A stretch of DNA of 64,000 nt from Micromonospora pisi (GCF_003633685.1 NZ_RBKT01000001.1:1488001-1552000), one strand, 5' to 3'. Counted from the first letter of the stretch, positions 36,701 through 45,496 are shown. Program-made: numbers and translations. The notes: generated from the sequence alone by a model not told the origin.

Positions 36701-37029
36701 TGCATCTCGAAGGGCTCGCCATCGCGACGCAGATGGCGAGCGATCCGCGCGGCGTGGTGCTCGCCCTGGAGGGTCTGGCCGGAGCGCAGGTGCTCGCCGG
36801 GCACCACCACCTCGCCGCCCGGCTGCTCGGCGCGGCGGCGGCGACCCGACAGGCGGCGGGCGCTCCCCTGCCACCCGCCGAGCAGGCCGATGTGGATCGG
36901 ATCATGGGCAAGGCGACGGCGGAAATCGGCACGGTGGAATTCGGTGTCGATTTCGAGCGTGGCCGCCTGATGAGCACGGGGGCCTGTGTCGAGCTGGTGC
37001 GGGAAGCGTCGCCCGGTCGACCGGAATAG
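33757..37029 (+). CDS. large SARP/AfsR-type transcriptional activator (BTAD, NB-ARC, TPR)
   Basis: A 1090-residue regulator starting at GTG 33757. Residues 1-90 form the OmpR-like winged helix (FRVLGPLEVRTRSGEPV, LKVSRLRRVL). Residues 95-245 form the bacterial transcriptional activation domain (ALRLWRGPAL, GRQSEALASYREIQARL). An NB-ARC/STAND ATPase follows: Walker A is GPGGVGKTR with Lys304, and Walker B is RMLLVLDN with Asp383. The C-terminal part from about residue 620 consists of TPR-like helical pairs (EGLGDPVGHARAQWFLG and similar). The length fits AfsR-type proteins. It is the only large pathway activator in the window and probably switches on the cluster. Direct heptamer repeats lie just upstream. 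Confidence 0.9.
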   Translation: MHFRVLGPLEVRTRSGEPVQIPELKVRALLADLLVHEGQPVAAERLVADLWGEHPPHNPVGALQLKVSRLRRVLDDAEPGARALLVSRPPGYLLQFTPDATDAGEFAALTRRARTARDPRTRAGWLADALRLWRGPALVDFADWPFAQRVAARLEEERLVALEQQADAQLELDDCGPVIAELGDLVTRHPYREGLRGLHMRALYRSGRQSEALASYREIQARLAEELGVDPGPELVRLHQSMLRQDPALSVSRAVATVSPSRPLTNLSSPISELVGREEAAAEVVALLRAGRLVTLTGPGGVGKTRLAIHTAGEQLAAYPDGVWMVELAPLGRAGTTDGITSVTTAIMTVLGIRETAPGAEPLAPVAQLREALDSKRMLLVLDNCEHLVDAVAEVAQMLLRATPGLCILTTSRESLGVAGEKLWSVPPLDLPPPASDAEPEVLMRSGAVRLFVSRAAAAAPGFRLDRDNGPAVAVLCRRLDGIPLALELAATKVRALGVHAIVARLDDRFRLLAAGHRGAPPRQQTLRGMIDWSWELLSDPERSVLRRLAVHVGGCTLDAAELVCADEDVAAEDVLDLLARLVDRCLVFTTDGTDGPRYHLMESIADYCLVRLRNEDDVERIRRRCRRYYLGLAERAEGELHGNAQQLWLERLDEETANLRAAHDDAVRDGQTDDVLRLANALTWYWFLRGRLREGMRHLTAALEMPGPTLTPARARATAWRAGLAVVAGEQPDAIEAGVKALEEYEGLGDPVGHARAQWFLGFVQSDFGDLSASTELVHRALDGFRRCGDRWGEAAALSTLAKHGMVRGDLAALERHGEQSALIFGELGDRWGQLQATDSLATLAEVRGQHDQAARMHRDGLRTAERLGLWPEASSRLSWLGRIAMLRCDFDEARDLHQRARQLAVEQSYKPGEIFAEMGLGILARREGRLDAAEKHLRDVLEWLPRENYELGDTLPLALILPELGFVAEQRGDAATAQILHLEGLAIATQMASDPRGVVLALEGLAGAQVLAGHHHLAARLLGAAAATRQAAGAPLPPAEQADVDRIMGKATAEIGTVEFGVDFERGRLMSTGACVELVREASPGRPE

Positions 37030-37258
37030 CGCGGTGGCCGGTGCGACCGGGCACGACTCCCCCGTCGTACGAGGGCCGCACGCTGAGAGAAGCGGTCGAA
37101 GCGTGAATGGGTACCATTGGATTTGCGATCGGATGACATAACCGCAATCCCCGATCCACCTATTCTCGCCACATTCCTCTCTACAGCGACGTGCAGCTCC
37201 CCCTGGACTGATCGTCCGACAATCGGCCTGGTCCGCTCGATGGAAGCGAGAGAAGAAA

Positions 37259-38326
37259 ATGAAGGCGCTAGTGCTCTCCGGTGGGTCCGGTACCCGTCTG
37301 CGACCATTGAGCTATTCGCTCCCGAAACAGTTGTTGCCGATCGCCAACCGGCCGATTCTCGAATATGCCCTCGACGCTATCCAGCGCCTCGGCGTCACGG
37401 AGATCGGAATCGTGATCGGAACCCCGGACTCCGAGATCCCCGCGTCGATCGGTGACGGATCCCGCTGGGACACGCCGATCACGTACATCCACCAGGACCG
37501 ACCGGGCGGCCTGGCGCACGCCGTACGGACCGCCCAACCGTTCCTCGGTTCCGACGATTTCGTCATGTACCTCGGTGACAACGTGATGCCGAGCGGACTC
37601 GAGCAGATCGCCACGGAGTTCGGCCGATGGCGGCCGTCCGCGCAACTCGCCGCGCACAAGGTTCCCGACCCCGGCAACTTCGGCGTCGTCGAGCTGGACG
37701 AGAAGCGCCGGGTCGTCCGGCTGGTGGAGAAGCCCTCGGATCCCCGCAGTGACCTGGCTCTGATCGGCGTCTACTTCTTCACGCCGGCCATCCACGAGGC
37801 GATCGCGTCGATCAGGCCGAGCGCCCGAGGCGAGCTGGAGATCACCGACGCCGTTCAGTGGTTGCTCGAACAGGGCCGGACGGTGCGGGTGGTCGAGTAC
37901 GACGGGTACTGGAAGGACGCCGGCCAGCCCGACGACCTGCTGGAGTGCAACCGACGCCTGCTCAGCGACCTGTCGTCGGACATCGCCGGCACGGTGGACG
38001 CCGCAAGCCGGATCGGCCCGCAGGTGGTGATCGAGGCCGGCGCGCGGATCGAACGATCCCGCGTCGAAGGGCCGGCGATCATCGGCACGGGCACCGTCAT
38101 CGAGGACAGCCACATCGGGCCTTACACCGCGATCGGGCGCGACTGTGTGCTGCGCCGCAGTCGGGTGGCCGACTCCATCCTGCTGGACCGCGTCTCCGTC
38201 GTGCAGGTCTCCGCGCTGTACGGCTCCCTGATCGGACGGCGGGCCAGCATCGTCGGCGGTACCGGCGCGGAGGCGGGTCACCGGTTGCTCGTCGGCGACG
38301 ACGCGGCGATCGAGGTGGCGGCGTGA
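37259..38326 (+). CDS. glucose-1-phosphate thymidylyltransferase, long form (SgcA1-like)
   Basis: A 355-residue nucleotidyltransferase. The activating loop is LSGGSGTRLRPLSYS with PKQLLPIANRP, followed by YLGDN (metal site), GNFGVVELDE, RLVEKP and YWKDAGQPDDLLECN. After about residue 245 there is a left-handed beta-helix of hexapeptide-like repeats (IGPQVVIEAGARIE, IGTGTVIEDSHIG), as in the long StrD-type enzymes. It makes TDP-glucose, or a similar NDP-sugar, from sugar-1-phosphate and NTP: the first step to the amino sugar. ATG 37259 is preceded by GAGAGAAGA. It is a single gene after the SARP regulator, with a 229-bp gap. No 4,6-dehydratase follows it. Confidence 0.88.
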   Translation: MKALVLSGGSGTRLRPLSYSLPKQLLPIANRPILEYALDAIQRLGVTEIGIVIGTPDSEIPASIGDGSRWDTPITYIHQDRPGGLAHAVRTAQPFLGSDDFVMYLGDNVMPSGLEQIATEFGRWRPSAQLAAHKVPDPGNFGVVELDEKRRVVRLVEKPSDPRSDLALIGVYFFTPAIHEAIASIRPSARGELEITDAVQWLLEQGRTVRVVEYDGYWKDAGQPDDLLECNRRLLSDLSSDIAGTVDAASRIGPQVVIEAGARIERSRVEGPAIIGTGTVIEDSHIGPYTAIGRDCVLRRSRVADSILLDRVSVVQVSALYGSLIGRRASIVGGTGAEAGHRLLVGDDAAIEVAA

Positions 38327-38348
38327 GGAACCCGGCGTGAGGAACCCG
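38321..38348. repeat. perfect 14-bp tandem duplication at the end of the thymidylyltransferase gene
   Basis: gcgtgaggaacccg is repeated at 38321-38334 and 38335-38348. The first copy contains the TGA stop of the thymidylyltransferase, so the duplication does not change the protein. It looks like a recent slippage event. Confidence 0.85.
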
Positions 38349-38588
38349 GTTACTCGCCCACGGGTCGCTTCCGACCAGCGACCACGACCGCCTGCCGTCC
38401 GCCGGGTCGAGCACGCTCCGGCCCCCAGCCCCGCCAGAGCTGGTCCGCTGGCCGGCCGTGGGTCGCGAGCCTCCGGCCGGGCCGACGCCCGGACATGGGC
38501 GGAGCAGAGCAGTCTCAGAGATGCGCCGCGGTCGGGGCGGAACGAACATGTAGATAGGCCGATCAATATACGAAGGAAGTGACCGAGG

Positions 38589-39014
38589 ATGACCGCGAGT
38601 ACCTCCGCGCCGACCGCCGCTGGTCCGTCGGCGGCCGACCAGGCGGCGATCGCCGCCGTACCGGCCCGCATGATCGCCGCCTGGGCGGCTCACGACGCCG
38701 ACGCCTTCGCCGACCTGTTCGTCGAGGACGGGACGATGATATTGCCCGGTGTGTACAAGAAGGGCCGTGCGCAGATCCGCGAGTTCATGGCCGCCGGGTA
38801 TGCCGGCCGCTACCAGGGGACCCAGGTCACCGGGCAACCCATCGAGATCAGGCCGCTCGCTCCGGGCGCCGTCGCCCTGCTGACCCAAGGCGGCGTACTC
38901 GAACCGGGCGAAACCGAGCTCTCCTCCCAGGCCGCCATCCGGGCCTCGTGGATATTGGTGAACCAGGACGGCCAGTGGCGGCTCGCGGTCTACCAGAACT
39001 GCCCGCGTGACTGA
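38589..39014 (+). CDS. SgcJ/EcaC-family protein (SnoaL-like fold)
   Basis: A 141-residue protein of the NTF2/SnoaL-like cone fold. The sequence ADQAAIAAVPARMIAAWAAHDADAFADLFVEDGTMILPG is typical of the SgcJ/EcaC family (TIGR02246), in which the conserved WxxHDADAFA...F..DG pattern lines the pocket. C-1027 and other nine-membered enediyne clusters contain SgcJ homologues, which have been implicated in forming the enediyne core together with the PKS and partner proteins. ATG 38589 has gagg just ahead. It is a lone plus-strand gene after a 262-bp gap. The length matches the family. Function here is by analogy. Confidence 0.85.
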   Translation: MTASTSAPTAAGPSAADQAAIAAVPARMIAAWAAHDADAFADLFVEDGTMILPGVYKKGRAQIREFMAAGYAGRYQGTQVTGQPIEIRPLAPGAVALLTQGGVLEPGETELSSQAAIRASWILVNQDGQWRLAVYQNCPRD

Positions 39015-39219
39015 CGGAGCGACCAGCTCCGCCGACGCCGGTTGTGCGTGGGTGCGGCGGCCGGGCGGCACGCCGCGGCCGTGGAATCGCCGCCCGGCAA
39101 GGAAACAGCGTGCCCACCGAAGGCCTTCGACACGGTGACGGCCGAACACAGCGGCGGGCAGCGACACATCCCCGGTCGTCGGCGACCCGCGCGTGACGCG
39201 CTCCGGGGTCGTGGACCTC

Positions 39220-39920
39220 GATGGCCCGGGGCGAGATCCGGCCGGCGAGGCGTAGTCCTGCTGGCCCACTCATCGTGGGCGACGCCGCCGGGCGGCAGCA
39301 GCGAGGAAGTCTCGTCGCCGGGCTCGGGTTCGGACCCGGCCCGGTTCGGGTGCGGGGCGAGCACTTCGAGGCCGTGCAGGTGCGCCTGTCACCGGCGGTC
39401 GCGCGCGGTCTTGGGCATCTCTCCGGCCGACCTGGACGGCGCCGTAGTGGCGCTCGACGACCTGTGGGGCCGCGAGGCGTCACAGGATCCGCGAGCAGCT
39501 GGGCGATGTCTCCTCGTGCGGGATCGCTTCGCCTTGACGGACGCGTTACTTGCCCGTCGACGTGAGACGGGGTCGTCCGTGGACCCCGAGGTGGCATGGG
39601 CCTGGGACCAGATCGTCGCCAGCCGCGGCTTGGTCCGGGTCGACAGACTGGCAGCCAAGGTTGGATGGAGCCGTAAGCGCCTGTGGACCCGGTTCCGGTC
39701 GCAGATCGGTTTGCCGCCCAAGGCGCGCCGCGAAGCTGGTCCGCTTCGACCATGCCGCCCACCGCCTGGCCGCAGGTGAAGGCGCAGCCCGAGTCGCGGC
39801 GGAGGGCGGCTATGCCGACCAGTCCCACCTGCATCGGGACGTCGTGGCGTTCACCGGGCTGACTCCGGTCTGGCCGGCGAGCCATTTCTGGCGGTCGATG
39901 ACATCGCATGGCCAGCCGCG
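39220..39920 (+). pseudogene. decayed AraC-family regulator
   Basis: Pieces of one protein appear in three frames: GDAAGRQQRGSLVAGLGFG to FEAVQVRLSP; then ISPADLDGAVVALDDLWGREA to RKRLWTRFRSQIGLPPK; then AAKLVRFDHAAHRLAAGEGAARVAAEGGYADQSHLHRD. The last two together form the C-terminal double helix-turn-helix of an AraC regulator. Frameshifts fall near 39410, 39490 and 39735. The N-terminal third is not recognisable. The gene is inactive. It is unrelated to the AraC pair at 17204/59360, being of the more usual type with the DNA-binding domain at the C terminus. Confidence 0.72.
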
Positions 39921-40086
39921 GAGCACCCGTCAGAGGGTGTGTGAGCTTGCCGTCGGACGGGTGTCCGTTGGCCTGCGAATGGGCCAGGCATTCACCTCCG
40001 AAGAAGGATGGCTCCGTCTTCGCCCGCCGCGTTATAACCGGCACTGAGCTGTGAGAACACTCGGTTCACCGAGCGCGGCTGGAGTA

Positions 40087-40887
40087 CTAGCGCGGGGCGG
40101 CGGCGAACTGACCGGGCGAGCGGCCGGGGCCGGCCGGGCCCCGGTACGCCTGCGCGATGTCGAGCCATTGGTCGGCCTGCGGGCCGACGGCGGCCAGCGC
40201 GAGGTCGGCGCGATGGCGTCGGCGCGTCACCAGCAGGCAGAAGTCGACGGCCGGTCCGGTGATGGACTGCTCGCCGTCGGACGGGCCGAACTCCCACACC
40301 ATGCCCGAGGGTGCGGTCAGCACGAAGCGGAACGAGACGTCGGGGGTCTGCATGCCACGTGCCTGGTAACCGAAATCCCAGGTACGTACGGCGAAGGCGA
40401 CCAGGTGACCGATCCGGTCGGTGTACTGGCGGCGCACGCCCAGTGCGTCGGCGATGTCCTGACCGTGACCGAACAGCTCCATCATGCCGGCGGCGGCCAG
40501 CACCGGAGCCGGCAACGGCCGCACCAGCCAGGGAACCAACTGGCCGTCGGGCACGGCGGCCAGCGACTTGTCCGCCGCCGCCCGTTCGTCGCGGAAACGA
40601 GCGAGCAGCACCTCCGGCGGCTCCGCCAGGTAGGGCGCCATCGCGGCGTCGACGTTGGCGTCGAAGTCGGCACTGAGTCGCGCGGTCATCGCGGTGAAGG
40701 CGTCCGGGCTGCCAGCCGCCGTCGCCGCCAGCCGGAACGTCGCGGTCAGGTGGGCGATCTGATGGGCGATGGTCCACCCCTCGGCCGGCGTCGGCGTCGT
40801 CCAGCGCTCGGGCTCGATGCCGGCCACCAGGCTGTCGATCGCATCGCCTTCGGCGGTGAGATCGGCCAGTACGTCGTTGGTTGTCAC
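40087..40887 (-). CDS. TIGR03084-family metal-binding protein (DinB/maleylpyruvate isomerase-like)
   Basis: A 266-residue helical-bundle protein. The N-terminal half is DinB/MDMPI-like: LTAEGDAIDSLVAGIEPERWTTPTPAEGWTIAHQIAHLTATF, where the W...HQ..HL motif provides metal-binding His residues. Further His occur in ELFGHGQDIADALG. The C-terminal half (RTWDFGYQARGMQTPDVSFRF) is the usual second domain of TIGR03084 proteins. Such proteins are thought to use mycothiol or similar thiols. GTG 40887 has an AGAAGGGA site. It lies downstream of the exporter on the same strand, 180 bp away, and may protect against reactive product by thiol chemistry; this is inference. Confidence 0.8.
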   Translation of the reverse strand: MTTNDVLADLTAEGDAIDSLVAGIEPERWTTPTPAEGWTIAHQIAHLTATFRLAATAAGSPDAFTAMTARLSADFDANVDAAMAPYLAEPPEVLLARFRDERAAADKSLAAVPDGQLVPWLVRPLPAPVLAAAGMMELFGHGQDIADALGVRRQYTDRIGHLVAFAVRTWDFGYQARGMQTPDVSFRFVLTAPSGMVWEFGPSDGEQSITGPAVDFCLLVTRRRHRADLALAAVGPQADQWLDIAQAYRGPAGPGRSPGQFAAAPR

Positions 40888-41067
40888 TCGGTCGTCCCTT
40901 CTCGAAAGCCGCGCACGGCGCGGCTAGGTCCGGCAACGTTCCAGTCATCTATTGAAATATCGAGATCTAGTATGGTTCCGCGGATCTGCGGTGTCTTCTC
41001 CGACCGTGCCGTCCTCGGCAGCGACACCATTCGGGCGGGAGCCGCCAGAACGCGTGCCGTCGACCGG

Positions 41068-42690
41068 TCAGCTCACCGACGTGCCGGCGCCGGTCCGGTC
41101 GCGTCGGCGGTGCCGAGTGCCGCGCGTCATCAGGATCGTCAGCGCACTGCCCACCGCCAGCAGGACCGCGGCGAGGCCCAACGCCGAGCGGGCGGCCCGC
41201 AGGAACGCGTCCGCGAAGATCTCCGCCGCCAGCCAGCGGAACTGCTCCGCCGCCTCGGCCGACAACCCCTCCGGTGGGGCGACGCCAGCATGCTGGCCAC
41301 TGCCCAACTGCAAGCCGTTGGCCGCCGAACGCTCGAACTCGGTCTCGAACGGGCGCCGGGCCTCGGGCGGCAACTCGGACGCACGCTCCGACACCCCCGT
41401 CCGGATCGCGTCGACCAGGCGATTCTGCAGCAGCGCTCCGATCACCGCCGCGCCCAGCGCGGCCCCGACTTGGCGTGCGGTGTTCAGCACGCCGGACGCC
41501 GCCGCGGCGCGCCCCGGCTCGATACCGCGCATCGCCTCGGTGGTCGTCGGGGCGATGGCCACACCCATACCGAGGCCGACCGCGACCAGCACCCAGGCGT
41601 ACGACCAACCAGTCCACTCCCGGGTGGGGAGCAGCGCGACCCCGGCGACGCCGAGGGCGTACACGGCCAGGCCGGCCATCAGCAGCACCCGACCGCCGAC
41701 CCGATCGGTGAGTCGCCCGGCGACCGGGGCGACGGCGCTGAGGGTCAGCGTCCAGGGCAGCGCGGCCAGCCCGGAAGCCAGCGGGCTCATGCCGAGGGTC
41801 ACCTGGGTCTCAATGACGAACACCAGCAGGAACCCGTAGAGCGCGAACGACGTGATCAACGTGATGGCGGTGGCGATCGTGAAGTTCCGGTCGCGGAATA
41901 GGGTCAGCGGCACCAACGGCTCCGCCTGCCGCCGCTCCCACCAGACAAAGGCCGCCAACAGCAACAGCGCGGCCGACAGGACCACCGGAATGGTGACCGG
42001 GCCGGCGACCGTACCCCACCGGTGGCGCTCACCCTCGATCAGGCCGTACACCAGGGCGAACAGGCCGGTGGTCGCGAGCAGCACACCGACGGCGTCGAAG
42101 CTGCGGGGCGACGGGGTGCGCAGGTCCGGCACCAACCGCCGCGCGGCCACGATTCCACCCACCGCGAGCGGGACGTTCACGAAGAAGATCCACTGCCAGC
42201 CGAGCTCGGTGACGACCAGGCCGCCCAGGGTCGGGCCGCTGACCGCCGCGACGCCCGCGACCGCGGTGAAGATGCCGAACGCGGCACCCCGACGCTGCGG
42301 AGCGAAGATCATCGAAATCAGCACGAGCGCCTGTGGCAGCAGGGCCGCGGCGCCGACACCCTGGAGCACCCTGGCTGCGATCAGCTGCCCAGGGCTGTAC
42401 GCCATGCCGCAGAGCACAGATGCGATCGCGAACAGTCCCAGCCCGCCGACGAAGACCCGGCGCGGACCGAGCAGGTCCCCCAGCCGACTGAAGACGATCA
42501 ACAGCGACGCGAGCGCCAACAGGTAGCCGTTGAGCACCCAGAGAACCTCGTCGATACCGGTGTCCAAGGACGCCATCAGGGCGGGTGCCGCGGTGTTGAC
42601 GATGCTCGTGTCCAGCAGTATGAGGAAGTTGCCCAGGCACAGCACCGCCAGCGCGGCCCACGGATTGACCGCGCCGGACGGACGGGTCAT
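41068..42690 (-). CDS. second MFS exporter, DHA2/EmrB-QacA family
   Basis: A 540-residue membrane transporter with about 14 spans. Family motifs include LILLDTSIVNTAAPAL (D1), SRLGDLLGPRRVFVGG (A) and ARVLQGVGAAALLPQAL (B). GVAAVSGPTLGGLVV is the antiporter motif C. A long loop near the C terminus (about residues 425-490) separates the last spans. It starts at ATG 42690, overlapping the stop of the CPYC protein gene in an ATGA. It therefore ends the operon DUF5987-GMC-CPYC-MFS. It is distinct from the exporter at 31348 and is the better candidate for exporting late intermediates made by that operon, though this is not proven. Confidence 0.86.
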   Translation of the reverse strand: MTRPSGAVNPWAALAVLCLGNFLILLDTSIVNTAAPALMASLDTGIDEVLWVLNGYLLALASLLIVFSRLGDLLGPRRVFVGGLGLFAIASVLCGMAYSPGQLIAARVLQGVGAAALLPQALVLISMIFAPQRRGAAFGIFTAVAGVAAVSGPTLGGLVVTELGWQWIFFVNVPLAVGGIVAARRLVPDLRTPSPRSFDAVGVLLATTGLFALVYGLIEGERHRWGTVAGPVTIPVVLSAALLLLAAFVWWERRQAEPLVPLTLFRDRNFTIATAITLITSFALYGFLLVFVIETQVTLGMSPLASGLAALPWTLTLSAVAPVAGRLTDRVGGRVLLMAGLAVYALGVAGVALLPTREWTGWSYAWVLVAVGLGMGVAIAPTTTEAMRGIEPGRAAAASGVLNTARQVGAALGAAVIGALLQNRLVDAIRTGVSERASELPPEARRPFETEFERSAANGLQLGSGQHAGVAPPEGLSAEAAEQFRWLAAEIFADAFLRAARSALGLAAVLLAVGSALTILMTRGTRHRRRDRTGAGTSVS

Positions 42691-43772
42691 GCCAGGTCTC
42701 CGGTCCCGGCGTGCCGTCCCGTTCGACCGTCGCGTACGCCGAGCCGGGCACCGATCCGGCGCGCGGCCAACAGACTCGCCCAGGAGGTCAGTTGGATCAA
42801 CGTGTCGTCACCGGGCTGACGCAGCCGCACCTGCGCCAGCAACTGCGGGGTGACCCGGTACGAGGCGAACATGGTCAGCATGACCAGGCGGCCGGCGGGC
42901 CGGTCAGCCTCGGCCAACGGCGCCACCGCCCCCTCCAGCCAATCCCGCGCGTCCAGGCCCGGCCGGTTGCCCGCCGGATCGTCCTGCCTGGCCACCGCCA
43001 ACGCCCGTACAGCCTCGGGGACCGCCCGCTCGCCAGCTGCCTCGACTGCGTGGACCGCGGCGGCGAAGGCGGTCGCGACACCGTCATGGCCGGCGGCCCA
43101 GAACAGGTCCGCGGGCAGTGGCGCCGTGGGCAGCAGGCCGCTCGACCGCCCCGGCCGAACGGGCCTGCGGGCCAGTGAACCCAGCACCCGCGCCGCGACG
43201 CGCCCGGCGGCCCGACGGGCGACGCCACGCACCACCGGCGGGATCGGCGACGGAGGCAGGAAGATGTTGACCATCCGGTTGAGATAGTGGAACGTCACGG
43301 CGACCCCGATCAGCTCGGGCGCGTGCGTCGCCGGGAACGGCGCCGACAGGGGGCTGTTCGTCGCGCTGGCCCGGGCCCAGGCACCGAGCGCGTCGAACCG
43401 TGGGTCGGGCGCCGCGTCCTGGTCCGCGACGGCCTGGGCGCCGGTCAGACCGGTCAGGGTTGCGCTGTGGACGTCGACGCAGTAGGGACAACTGTTCCCC
43501 GCCGAGACCGCGACGGCGACCGCCTCCCGGCTGCCGCGGGTGGTCACGCCCGACGCCAACAGGCTCTCCCGGAGCATCGACCATACCGCCGCCAGGCACT
43601 GCGGCGCGGGCGAGTGCAGGCTGATGGGCGGTGCCAACATGCCGAAATCCCGCTCGACCTGGTCGTACACCTCGGCGACCAGGCCCTGCGCCGAGCCCGG
43701 CGGGACCGGCGTGACGTGCTGGATGTCGCGCAGCGTGCCGCCGCGCGTTGCCCAGGCGAGAAGTGAACCCAT
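42687..43772 (-). CDS. two-part carboxymuconolactone decarboxylase/AhpD-like CPYC protein
   Basis: A 361-residue protein starting at ATG 43772 (MGSLLAWATRGGTL) with an AAGGGAA site. Residues 20-190 are AhpD-like, with redox motif SAGNSCPYCVDVHSATL. The C-terminal half has a second helical region (LTMFASYRVTPQLLAQVR). It is a clear paralogue of the plus-strand protein at 46487, sharing NxCPYCVDxHS and an HYLNRMVN/HYLTRMVN segment. The Cys-x-x-Cys plus His pattern suggests thiol-disulfide or peroxide chemistry in the cytoplasm. It is coupled to the exporter downstream and lies 86 nt after the GMC oxidoreductase. Function in enediyne formation is unknown. Confidence 0.8.
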   Translation of the reverse strand: MGSLLAWATRGGTLRDIQHVTPVPPGSAQGLVAEVYDQVERDFGMLAPPISLHSPAPQCLAAVWSMLRESLLASGVTTRGSREAVAVAVSAGNSCPYCVDVHSATLTGLTGAQAVADQDAAPDPRFDALGAWARASATNSPLSAPFPATHAPELIGVAVTFHYLNRMVNIFLPPSPIPPVVRGVARRAAGRVAARVLGSLARRPVRPGRSSGLLPTAPLPADLFWAAGHDGVATAFAAAVHAVEAAGERAVPEAVRALAVARQDDPAGNRPGLDARDWLEGAVAPLAEADRPAGRLVMLTMFASYRVTPQLLAQVRLRQPGDDTLIQLTSWASLLAARRIGARLGVRDGRTGRHAGTGDLA

Positions 43773-43858
43773 GGACGTTCCCTTCGTGAGACGGCGAACG
43801 ACGGACCGGCCGCGGGAACCGGCCACCGACCGGTCCCCGCGGCCCGCGATGGGCCGGC

Positions 43859-45496
43859 TCAGGTACGGCCGAGCACCCTCGCCTGGCTGGACTCGACGCC
43901 TTCGGGCAGGTCGCCCAGGTAGCTGACGGACACTCCCCGGTCCCGCGCCGCCTGGACGATGCCCGGCATGGCCCGCTCGGCCAACGCCGCGATGGTCAGC
44001 GCCGGATTCACGGTCAACGCCCCGGGCACGGCCGAGCCGTCGGTGACGAAGATGCCGGGATGGTCACGCAGCTCGTGCCGGTCGTCGAGGGCCGAGGTCG
44101 CCGGATCGTCGCCGATCCGGCAAGACGACAACGGATGGACCGTGTACGCCCCGACCACGTCGTTGGTCCACGGCGTGACCTGGGCCAGGCCGTCGCGCTC
44201 CAGGATGTCCTTGACGTCGGCGTCGGACAGCTCCCAGCCCCGGCGGGTGTTCGGGGTCGGATGGTACTGCAGGCTGCTGTGACCGAGCATCTGTTGTGAG
44301 AACCGGGTGGCACTGCCGGTGGCCGGCGGCGGCCCGAACACGCCCTCGTTGTCGTCCTCGGACATGGTGAAGATGGTCAGCCAGGACTTCCACCTGCGCA
44401 GCAACTCCTTCTTCTCCGGCCCGAACCAGGTGGGACCGCCCGCGTCCGGTGCCTGGGCGAGGATGGTTCCCAGGCCGGGCGGGAAGTAGAGCTGTTCCAG
44501 GGAGAAGCGCTCGTACTCGGGCAGGCTGCCGTCCAGCTTGTCCCAACTCGCCACGGTGGGACCGCGCCCGATCTGGTGTGCCTCGTAGGCCACCCCGTCC
44601 TCGCGGCTGAGCCCGAGCAGGTCGCGCACCTTGCCCTCGTCGAACACGGCGGTGTTGAGCCGCTCGCCGTTGCCGGAGAAGTACCGCCCGACAGCCGGCG
44701 GCATCGCACCCAGGGTGGGCTCCGAGCGTTGCAGGATCACCGGCGTCGCCCCGGTGCCGGCGGCCAGCACCACGATCTTGGCGTCGATGGCGCCGCTGCC
44801 GTGCAGAACCCGGTAGTCCACCTCGTCGACGATCCGGTAGTGCACGCGGTAGCTGCCGTCGTCGTTGCGCGACAGATGCTGCACCTCGTGCAGGGGCCGG
44901 ATCTCCGCGCCGTGCTCCACCGCACCGGGAAGGTAGTTCAGCAGCAGCGATCTCTTCGCGTCGAACTTGCAGCCGGCCGCCATCCAGTTGCAGTTCGTGC
45001 ACCGCGCCACGTCGACAGCCGTGGGTGCCGGATTGGCGGTCCGTCCGGCGTGCCGGCAGGCCGCGGCCCACAGTCCACCGCCGTACGGGACCTGATCCCA
45101 GCTCTGCTTGGTCACCGGCAGGGCCTCGACCGCCCGGTCGTACCACGGGTCGAGCGTCTCCCGGCTGATCGACGCCGGCCACATCCGCCGACCGATGCTG
45201 CCCTGCCGCTCGAACACGAAACCCGGCGCCCGGGGCATGGTGGCGAAGTACACCACGCTGCCACCGCCGACACAGTTGCCGCTGAGCACGCTCATCCCGT
45301 CGCCGATGGTGAAGTCGAAGATCCGGGTGTACGACGACCCCAGCTTGAAGTCCTGGTCGAACTCGTCCGCCGACAGCCACGGACCACGTTCGAGGACCAC
45401 CACGCGGGCTCCGCCGACGGCGAGATGGTAGGCGGCGATCGCACCGCCGAAGCCGCTGCCGATCACCACGACATCGGTGCCTTCGGTAACGCTCAT
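43859..45496 (-). CDS. GMC-family FAD oxidoreductase (SgcE9-like)
   Basis: A 545-residue flavoprotein. The FAD motif VVVIGSGFGGAIAAYHLAVGG is followed by VLERGPWLS and the GMC signature region GNCVGGGSVVYFATM. A Cys-rich segment CTNCNWMAAGCKFDAK recalls cholesterol-oxidase and gluconate-dehydrogenase-like GMC enzymes that bind an Fe-S-like or structural motif. The C-terminal catalytic part has YTVHPLSSCRIGDD (His) and VNPALTIAALAERAM (Asn). SgcE9 of C-1027 is a 545-residue oxidoreductase from the same position in the cassette. Start ATG 45496 overlaps the DUF5987 stop. It likely oxidises an alcohol of an enediyne intermediate. Confidence 0.87.
   Translation of the reverse strand: MSVTEGTDVVVIGSGFGGAIAAYHLAVGGARVVVLERGPWLSADEFDQDFKLGSSYTRIFDFTIGDGMSVLSGNCVGGGSVVYFATMPRAPGFVFERQGSIGRRMWPASISRETLDPWYDRAVEALPVTKQSWDQVPYGGGLWAAACRHAGRTANPAPTAVDVARCTNCNWMAAGCKFDAKRSLLLNYLPGAVEHGAEIRPLHEVQHLSRNDDGSYRVHYRIVDEVDYRVLHGSGAIDAKIVVLAAGTGATPVILQRSEPTLGAMPPAVGRYFSGNGERLNTAVFDEGKVRDLLGLSREDGVAYEAHQIGRGPTVASWDKLDGSLPEYERFSLEQLYFPPGLGTILAQAPDAGGPTWFGPEKKELLRRWKSWLTIFTMSEDDNEGVFGPPPATGSATRFSQQMLGHSSLQYHPTPNTRRGWELSDADVKDILERDGLAQVTPWTNDVVGAYTVHPLSSCRIGDDPATSALDDRHELRDHPGIFVTDGSAVPGALTVNPALTIAALAERAMPGIVQAARDRGVSVSYLGDLPEGVESSQARVLGRT

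Noticed and set aside
38321-38348. Tandem duplication as a regulatory operator
   Set aside because: It overlaps the stop codon and has no promoter-like context; slippage is the simpler explanation.
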